Of a stretch of DNA of 64,000 nucleotides, positions 58,524 to 64,000 are shown piece by piece. The position numbers and the translations under genes were made by a program. The stretch comes from JBCCMQ01 sp039026235. Lineage in GTDB: Bacteria > Pseudomonadota > Alphaproteobacteria > Rhodobacterales > Rhodobacteraceae. The notes beneath the pieces were generated by a model. It saw only the letters and a list, made by a program, of their open reading frames with translations. It did no database searches and was not told where the DNA came from. Within the stretch, counting starts at the first letter, position 1. Each line of letters opens with the position of its first letter. The DNA lies in the NCBI GenBank assembly GCA_039026235.1, contig JBCCMQ010000015.1:8603-72602 (forward strand), in the 5' to 3' direction.

Positions 58524-59531
58524 ATGCCTGGCGATACACCCACCAACATGGCATGCGAGATTGATGAGATGGCCGATGCAGTCGGTCGATTATCGACACA
58601 AGATGCGCAAGCAATAATGCGCGAGACGGCAGAACGGCTGCAAAAGCTGGACCCCCATGGGGTGATCACGGTCGGGCGCGGCTCTTCTGATCACGCTGCG
58701 ACCTATCTCAGCTATGCAATCCAGCTGACCCTTGGGCTTCCCGTCGCTTCCATCGGCCCGTCCATGGCCTCGGTCTATGGTCAAAGCCTGCGTGCGCGGG
58801 GTTTCGCGACACTGGCCATCAGCCAATCGGGGGCCAGCCAAGACATTGTCCAACTGGCCGGTTCTCTTGGGTCGCAGGGCGCGCGGGTGATTGCCTTGAC
58901 CAATTCGGCCGACAGTCCTTTGACGAGGGTTGCCGATCATGTTGTCGACGTCCGCGCAGGGCGCGAGTTGGCCGTCGCGGCGACCAAGAGCTTTCTTAAT
59001 TCAATCGTCTCCGGTCTCTGGATCATCGCAATGTGGGCGCGGGACAAGACCCTCGCGCGCGCGCTTCAAGATCTGCCCGACGCCATTCGGGCTGCTGCGC
59101 TTGATCCGGCCCATGACCAGATCCAAGAGGCCCTGATCCACGCGGATCGGGCCATGGTGATTGCGAGGGGACCGACGCTGGGCATCGCCCAGGAGTTTTC
59201 GCTGAAGCTGATAGAGACCTGCCGCATTCATGCGACACCCTATAGCGCGGCCGAGGTGCTGCACGGACCAAGCGCTCTTTTGACGGACGGGTTTCCAGTT
59301 GTTGCGCTTGGCGGCGGCGTGGGTGCCGGGCTCGACCAGGCGATTGAGAAAATGAAAGAGCAAGCTGCGCGCCTGATCGTCGTGCCGGCAAATACCAACA
59401 CGGGCCACGCCTTGGTCGATCCCCTTGTCGGCCTGCAGCCGCTCTACCGCGTGACCGAAGCGCTTTCCCGATCAAGAAATCTCGATCCCGATCGGCCAGC
59501 CTATCTGAAAAAGGAAACGAAAACGATCTAG
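58524..59531 (+). CDS. SIS-domain amino-sugar phosphate deaminase/isomerase (GlmS-C/NagB-II-like)
   Basis: The 335-residue protein has two SIS domains without the glutaminase part of GlmS: GRGSSDHAA (51-59), SQSGAS (100-105), the catalytic-type SAAEVLHGP (Glu244, His247) and a C-terminal DPDRPAYLKKETKTI with the GlmS-like Lys. These match NagB-II/GlmS isomerase domains better than FrlB-type deglycases. It should convert a hexosamine 6-phosphate to fructose 6-phosphate and ammonia, or remove an amine from a fructosamine phosphate. ATG at 58524 is 7 bp after PfkB. Confidence 0.82.
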   Translation: MPGDTPTNMACEIDEMADAVGRLSTQDAQAIMRETAERLQKLDPHGVITVGRGSSDHAATYLSYAIQLTLGLPVASIGPSMASVYGQSLRARGFATLAISQSGASQDIVQLAGSLGSQGARVIALTNSADSPLTRVADHVVDVRAGRELAVAATKSFLNSIVSGLWIIAMWARDKTLARALQDLPDAIRAAALDPAHDQIQEALIHADRAMVIARGPTLGIAQEFSLKLIETCRIHATPYSAAEVLHGPSALLTDGFPVVALGGGVGAGLDQAIEKMKEQAARLIVVPANTNTGHALVDPLVGLQPLYRVTEALSRSRNLDPDRPAYLKKETKTI

Positions 59532-59695
59532 GTGCGCCAACCGGTCGCTTGCTGTCACTCCTTTGCATGGACCTTGATTGGCGCTGGCGTGGACCCTGGC
59601 CTTAACTACCCACTCTGCTCTGGCCGTGGTGTCATGCACTGTCGAAAAGGCCCGCCGGATACTGGATACACATCCAAAGGCCGCCGTCCGATAAA

Positions 59696-59725
59696 GCAAA
59701 AAACCCGCCGGTGAAAGGCGGGTTT
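59696..59725 (-). terminator. Rho-independent terminator of the initiator tRNA gene
   Basis: AAACCCGCC (59701-59709) and GGCGGGTTT (59717-59725) form a 9-bp stem around a 7-base loop; read on the minus strand the stem ends in TTTTTT. It starts 8 bases after the tRNA 3' end. Confidence 0.9.
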
Positions 59726-59733
59726 GTTATGGT

Positions 59734-59810
<77 letters not shown>

Positions 59811-59897
59811 CCAATCGAGAGATCTCCTGATACGCCTGAGTCCCGCAAGGTTCAACCGGAAAATTGTCAAATCCGGTCTGACGATTGTGTTGGAACG

Positions 59898-60668
59898 TTA
59901 GGCCGATCGTCTTTGCTGGTCGGTGACCCATTTAGGAGCGACAGCGAAACTAACCTTTGCGGCAAGATCGTTTGAGATCATCGCTTCAAGGGCAAGGCGG
60001 AACCTAGGTCGCTTCGCGCAGTTCTTTCGCAAGACGGCCACGTCCCAGACCAATACATCTGATCCAGGGTCGAGGATCGTTGTGGCCGATGCCGGCTGGT
60101 TGAGCAGAAATGCGACCTCACCCACAAACACTCCGCTGGGAACCAGGAACTTTTCACCGCGTTTTTCGACCGCCATGCCACCGCTGACAATGAAGAATAG
60201 CTTTTCCACCGGCTCACCTTCACGAGTGGCAATCTCGGCCTCACGGGCGACATAGCGGCGTGACAGTTTCATCAGTTGCCTGAATTCGCCCGGCGGGACA
60301 CTGGGAAAGAAGCGATAGACGTCCTTGAACGTACTGGGAATGATCAGCCGCGACCGAGAGACGGCGAGCAAGAGCATGCCAGTGACATTCGCGGTCGCCA
60401 GCACGATGCTGGTCCAAATCGCTATCCAAAGCGGATCATGACTGACCACCGCGTAGTAGAAAATGTAGAAGCCTGTCCCGATCAGCATCGAAATGCGCAG
60501 CATCATCTGATTGGTGATCAGATAGCCAATCGCATGGCATGCGCCGGCCAAAACAACCAGGAATTCAGGTGAAACAAGACTGTTCGCGGTCTCCCCCAAT
60601 GACCGACCCCTTCTCAAATTCAAAGTACCAGGACGACAAACACGGAAGCGATAAAAATACCCGCACAT
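59898..60668 (-). CDS. membrane protein with cyclic-nucleotide-binding-like domain (Popeye-like)
   Basis: The protein of up to 256 residues has three hydrophobic helices in the N-terminal half (about 35-53, 56-75, 79-104) and a CNBD-like beta-roll (about 140-235). This three-helix-plus-CNBD layout and the C-terminal VLRKNCAKRPRFRLALEAMISNDLAAKV resemble the Popeye domain. The phosphate-binding cassette reads GEVAFLLNQPASAT (183-196), so the usual Arg is Ala. Start uncertain: ATG 60668, or TTG 60599 with GAGAAGGGG upstream. Function unknown. Confidence 0.75.
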   Translation of the reverse strand: MCGYFYRFRVCRPGTLNLRRGRSLGETANSLVSPEFLVVLAGACHAIGYLITNQMMLRISMLIGTGFYIFYYAVVSHDPLWIAIWTSIVLATANVTGMLLLAVSRSRLIIPSTFKDVYRFFPSVPPGEFRQLMKLSRRYVAREAEIATREGEPVEKLFFIVSGGMAVEKRGEKFLVPSGVFVGEVAFLLNQPASATTILDPGSDVLVWDVAVLRKNCAKRPRFRLALEAMISNDLAAKVSFAVAPKWVTDQQRRSA

Positions 60669-60718
60669 TCTGACGGTATTTGATCCGTGAATGCAACAAA
60701 ATCATCGACTTGGTGGGC

Positions 60719-61516
60719 TTACTCGCGCCAGATCTCCTGCAGCCAGCGGGCCGGGTGAAGATAGTGTCGATACTGCCGAAAACTGGCGCCTTCACGCCAG
60801 CAATGGCGCAGATGCTCTGAAACGGTGCGAATGGGTTCGCCCGGATTCCAGCGCCCGGCAATGGCCTCGGGCGGGTTCATGGCACCCGGAAAAATGATGA
60901 TCTTGGAAGATGATGGGCGGCGAGGCTCCAAAAAGAAGTTGAACGGGAACTTCGGTATGCACTGAACGCGAAAGTGGCGCACCCAGCTGCGGGGCCAGAA
61001 CTGAACGCCTCCGGGCGCATTCTTGGTCACAAAATGCTGTTCGAAACGGTAGCGATCCGCGATTGCCTGGGGGTCCCGGGCGTACAGCTCCAGGAGAGGT
61101 GCGAGCTTTCCAACCGGGAAACGGTAAACCGATGTCTGCCCAAGCCGATGCAGCGGTTTGGCCGGATTGCGCGCCATGATCACGTCGTCGGGAGCACCAT
61201 ACTCAAAGAACGCATCCAGATTTCCCGTGATCACCACATCAAGATCGATGAATAAAACTGCGCCGGAAAGATCGCCCAGATCCTTGGCCCAAAGGCGCGA
61301 CTTACCCCATTGCCCCAGGGTGTTGATCGGAAGGCTTCCGGTCAACTCGGGCAGCGGCCGCAGGTGCACCTCGTCCCGGATACCTTCGGTGGTGTCGGTA
61401 AAGCAGATGAACCGGAATGGGGCCGAGATGTTCCGGGCCACCATCGCATAGAGCCGATTGATATATTGCGCACCGTATTTGGTGCCCCAATTGATACAGA
61501 TGATCTGCTTGTCCAT
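60719..61516 (-). CDS. glycosyltransferase-like protein
   Basis: The 265-residue protein has a GT-A-like core: IICINWGTKYGAQYINRLYAMVARN at the start, a DxD metal motif in VLFIDLDVVITGNLD (Asp91, Asp93) and NAPGGVQFWPRSWVRHF. It resembles family-8-like nucleotide-sugar transferases found in Rhodobacterales, but the donor and acceptor cannot be inferred. No membrane segment. Confidence 0.7.
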   Translation of the reverse strand: MDKQIICINWGTKYGAQYINRLYAMVARNISAPFRFICFTDTTEGIRDEVHLRPLPELTGSLPINTLGQWGKSRLWAKDLGDLSGAVLFIDLDVVITGNLDAFFEYGAPDDVIMARNPAKPLHRLGQTSVYRFPVGKLAPLLELYARDPQAIADRYRFEQHFVTKNAPGGVQFWPRSWVRHFRVQCIPKFPFNFFLEPRRPSSSKIIIFPGAMNPPEAIAGRWNPGEPIRTVSEHLRHCWREGASFRQYRHYLHPARWLQEIWRE

Positions 61517-61656
61517 TAGCCCCCCGCGCCCTTCTTACAGCAGGGCCGACCGGGTGCTTCAAGCTGTATTCCGGCATCGATCCTGCCAAGAGGCATGTCA
61601 ATCGCGGGATAAGCCAGATACCGGCATTGACGCACTGCCGAAGATGCTCGGACCCA

Positions 61657-61746
61657 TCAGATCTTGCAGACCGCCAGCCAGAAGAGAATTCCGAAGTAGG
61701 CGAAGATCGTGAGGTTCAGGGCTGTGTCGATGAAAGCTTCGGTCAC
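61657..61746 (-). CDS. 29-residue membrane peptide coupled to the BCCT gene
   Basis: GTG at 61746 overlaps the BCCT stop codon (GTGA), and GGAGG lies 7 bases upstream inside the BCCT gene. The product MTEAFIDTALNLTIFAYFGI..KI is one hydrophobic helix (residues about 9-26) with a short polar start and a Lys-Ile end. The overlap and the strong ribosome site argue for real translation. A small subunit or regulator of the transporter is a reasonable guess. Confidence 0.6.
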   Translation of the reverse strand: MTEAFIDTALNLTIFAYFGILFWLAVCKI

Positions 61747-63227
61747 GGCTTTGCCTCCTTGAGAAGAGATCGGAACAGGCAAATGACAAGTACCGGAACG
61801 ATGAAGACAAAGGCAATGGCCGAGAGAGCGATGATGGAACGGACAAGGCCCACGTCATTGACGAAGACCATGGCGAGCCCCAGTGCGCCAAGAACCGCGC
61901 CCCAGATCGTGCGAATTCTGGGCGACGGGTTCTCGTCACCACCTGTGCCGATCATAGCGAGCGTAAATCCTGCGCTGACCACACTGGTGACGACAAACAG
62001 AAAGGCGGCAACAATCGTTGCCGCTTGGGTCACGATCGATAGGGGAAAGGTGCCCAGCAATGCAAAGGTGGTAGCATCCAGGCTTTGCTCGTTGACCTCA
62101 AGAAGCGCGCCTTCGCCTTCAAGGATATCGGAAAAACCGATGCCTCCGAAAACACCGAACCAGAAGATCGAGAACAGCGTCGGAGCCACAATTACCCCAA
62201 TCAGAAACTCGCGGATCGTTCGCCCGCGCGAGATACGGGCGATGAAAATGCCGACAAAAGGCGACCAGGCAAGCCACCAGATCATGTAATTGAGCGTCCA
62301 GCCCTCAAACCAGTCGGAAACCGTGTCGTTGAAGAACTCAGCCGTTGAAAAGCCTGCGGGCAACACGTTGAACACGTAGCGCCCGAAACCCGAGACGACA
62401 GCATTCATGATGTCGGAGGTTGGGCCAAAAACCAGCAGGAACAAGACCAGCACTATCGCGATCAGCATCGCCAGGTTAGACAGTTTGGCCATACCATCAC
62501 CCAGATCGCGTCGGATCGGGATGATGAAGGCCAGACACATGGCGATGAAGACCGGGGCGGTGAGGACCCCGGGATCTTCGATGCCGACAACACCGGCGAT
62601 GCCGGTCTGTATCTGAAAGACGCCCATGGCCATCGACCCCGCCAGTCCGACCGCGATGGCAACAATCGACAGCAGATCGAAAAGCCACGCCAAAGGGCGG
62701 GCCCAGGACCAGGCCCCGTAGACGTCGGTGAGGGGCGCACTCAGCAAAAGCACTTGCCCGCGCCGAAATGCGAAATATGCGATGATCAGGCCCACGACGC
62801 CGTAGATCGCCCAGGCATGGAAGCCCCAGTTCAGGTAGGTCACGAAAAGCGCGAAACTGGCAGCATCCGGTTCGGGCAGGAACTCACGAAGAACTGAAAA
62901 ATGGGTCAGCGGTTCCGCTGCGCCGTAGAACAGAAGCCCCACACCCATGCCCGCCGCGAAAAGCATGGCGATCCAGGCCGGGGTGGAAAATTCGGGTTCG
63001 GCATCATCCGGGCCCAACCGCACAGCGCCAAAGCGCGAAAACGCCAGGTAAATGGCGACACACAGAAGCCCGCTTGCTTCGAGCATGATGAACCAACCGC
63101 GGCTGTCGAACTGGGCCGACACCATGCCCGATGCAATTACGCCCAAGCCTTGCGGATCGATGATGCCCCAAATGGCTATGCCTGCGCTGATGGTCAGCGC
63201 CACGATCAGGAGGGGGTTTGCCTGCAT
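61743..63227 (-). CDS. BCCT family betaine/carnitine/choline transporter
   Basis: The 494-residue protein has twelve predicted helices and the BCCT segment LNYMIWWLAWSPFVGIFIARISRGRTIREF in helix 8, plus AAGMGVGLLFYGAAEPLTHF near the start. BCCT carriers import betaine, choline or related zwitterions with Na or H, often as osmolyte uptake. GGAAG precedes the ATG. It ends with a basic LLKEAKP tail and is coupled to the small membrane peptide gene. Confidence 0.95.
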   Translation of the reverse strand: MQANPLLIVALTISAGIAIWGIIDPQGLGVIASGMVSAQFDSRGWFIMLEASGLLCVAIYLAFSRFGAVRLGPDDAEPEFSTPAWIAMLFAAGMGVGLLFYGAAEPLTHFSVLREFLPEPDAASFALFVTYLNWGFHAWAIYGVVGLIIAYFAFRRGQVLLLSAPLTDVYGAWSWARPLAWLFDLLSIVAIAVGLAGSMAMGVFQIQTGIAGVVGIEDPGVLTAPVFIAMCLAFIIPIRRDLGDGMAKLSNLAMLIAIVLVLFLLVFGPTSDIMNAVVSGFGRYVFNVLPAGFSTAEFFNDTVSDWFEGWTLNYMIWWLAWSPFVGIFIARISRGRTIREFLIGVIVAPTLFSIFWFGVFGGIGFSDILEGEGALLEVNEQSLDATTFALLGTFPLSIVTQAATIVAAFLFVVTSVVSAGFTLAMIGTGGDENPSPRIRTIWGAVLGALGLAMVFVNDVGLVRSIIALSAIAFVFIVPVLVICLFRSLLKEAKP

Positions 63228-63564
63228 CGGTCTTCCGCTCCGCGTATTAGCTGGGGTACCTGAATTTCATAAGTCGGCCTTCGCCCGTTGTGAAGGGTAC
63301 CAACCGGCTGGTCGACGCGTGACCACGTTGTAAAGGTCCGTGTCGCGATTAATTTGCGGTCAAGGGGCGGAACGGGAAGTCCTGTAGCTTTGAGAAGGAC
63401 AGCCAACAGGGTGCTGCTACCGGCGCCAGACGACTAACGCCCGCTGGCACGATCTTTCCGCGGACTTCATTGGCAGTACGACCTTCGAAAAGCCCGCTGT
63501 CGAACAAAGCGCGAAACTGTAGTGGCAAATGATCGTTCGAGAGAAATTCGGGGTTTCTTACTAG
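63228..63564. other. intergenic region between the BCCT gene and 5S rRNA
   Basis: This 337-bp region holds the rRNA operon 3' flank and the BCCT promoter. AGAAA and TTTCT near 63545-63560 can pair but make a poor terminator. A 119-codon frame reads through it and into the 5S gene, which marks it as spurious. No tRNA follows the 5S here. Confidence 0.4.
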
Positions 63565-63680
63565 GTTTGGCGGTGACCTACTCTCCCACGTCTTAAGACG
63601 CAGTACCATCGGCGCTAAGGCACTTAACGGCTGGGTTCGGAATGGATCCAGGTGTTTTGCTCTCGCTATGGCCACCAAAC
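63565..63680 (-). rRNA. rrf: 5S ribosomal RNA
   Basis: The minus strand reads TTTGGTGGCCATAGCGAGAG, then CCATTCCGAACCC and CGCCGATGGTACT, ending CACCGCCAAAC, the usual 5S order. The terminal sequences pair (GTTTGGTGG with CACCGCCAAAC). About 115 nt, complete. Confidence 0.97.
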
Positions 63681-63761
63681 CAAGAAAGAAACCCAAGGTC
63701 CAAGTCACGCACGGGAGGTTCGACTTTTGGATCAGAAGAAGCCTGGCTTCTACTGGATCAA

Positions 63762-64000
63762 ATCAAGCCTATCGGACAATTAGTACCGGTCAACTGAACG
63801 CATTACTGCGCTTACATCTCCGGCCTATCGACGTGGTGGTCTTCCACGGTCCTCAGGGATACCTTGTTTTGAGGGGGGCTTCCCGCTTAGATGCCTTCAG
63901 CGGTTATCCTTTCCGATCATAGCTACCCTGCACTGCCGTTGGCACGACAACAGGTCCACCAGTGGATCGTTCACCCCGGTCCTCTCGTACTAGGGGCAAC
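63762..64000 (-). rRNA. rrl: 23S ribosomal RNA, 3' end (partial)
   Basis: The minus strand contains the universal sarcin/ricin loop AGTACGAGAGGACCGG near the right edge, then GGTGTACCAGTTG-like segments and a 3' end of GGTACTAATTGTCCGATAGG. About 240 nt of the 3' end are inside the window; the rest lies to the right. The 81 bp between it and the 5S is the spacer, with no tRNA. Confidence 0.95.

Noticed and set aside
63545..63560. rRNA operon terminator after 5S
   Set aside because: The only visible pairing is a 5-bp A/T stem without a U-tract, which is too weak to call.
63349..63708. 119-codon frame beside the 5S gene
   Set aside because: It runs through the 5S rRNA gene, has no ribosome site or family, and is better read as non-coding flank.

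Overview
The window looks like chromosomal DNA of an alphaproteobacterium of the order Rhodobacterales (Roseobacter/Rhodobacter group). The pointers are high GC, many GTGA/ATGA overlaps between genes, an alphaproteobacterial-type LexA box (GAAC-N7-GAAC), an ImuB/DnaE2 mutasome, a UraH-PuuD urate pathway, glutathione-dependent formaldehyde oxidation, and an rRNA operon tail with an initiator tRNA on the same strand. The species is not determined. No insertion sequence, prophage, CRISPR array or integrase was seen.

Layout. 0-4 kb: end of a ferredoxin reductase gene, rsmD, a tiny ORF, map and sfsA on the minus strand, then a CinA-like molybdopterin-binding protein and a GNAT enzyme. 4-9.6 kb: a LysR regulator with a clear terminator, two Rhodobacterales-type hypothetical genes, ilvD, a CPBP membrane protease. 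9.6-16 kb: accD-folC, a 42-residue protein, an HX5D-type acyltransferase, a dimethylargininase-like enzyme, zapE. 16-20 kb: MFS transporter, alpha/beta hydrolase, HAD hydrolase, EamA transporter. 20-26.5 kb: formaldehyde detoxification genes fghA and frmA, separated by a TetR regulator, a CHASE-GGDEF-EAL protein and a ClpP paralogue. 26.6-37.5 kb: imuB behind a perfect LexA box, a glycine-zipper lipoprotein, RNase R, a lytic transglycosylase, tag, an ArsR-SRPBCC-YCII group, and a DnaE2 that ends before the usual C-terminal OB domain. 37.6-39.3 kb: uraH and puuD for urate oxidation. 39.3-46.8 kb: a 1763-residue RTX protein with an internal duplication, and a second GGDEF-EAL protein.

47-59.5 kb is the most interesting part. 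Two divergent operons face each other across a 40-bp two-level dyad. Leftward run a ROK repressor, a PIG-L deacetylase fusion and an EamA exporter/importer. Rightward run a sugar ABC transporter (binding protein, two permeases, later the ATPase), a VOC protein, an argininosuccinate-lyase homologue with an altered substrate segment, a PfkB kinase and a GlmS/NagB-II-type SIS enzyme. Together they look like uptake and stepwise dismantling of an N-acetylated amino-sugar conjugate, ending in a sugar 6-phosphate plus ammonia. The substrate cannot be read from the sequence.

59.7-64 kb (minus strand): the 3' end of a 23S rRNA gene, 5S rRNA, then a BCCT transporter with a coupled 29-residue membrane peptide, a glycosyltransferase, a Popeye-like cyclic-nucleotide-domain membrane protein, and finally an initiator tRNA with its own terminator.
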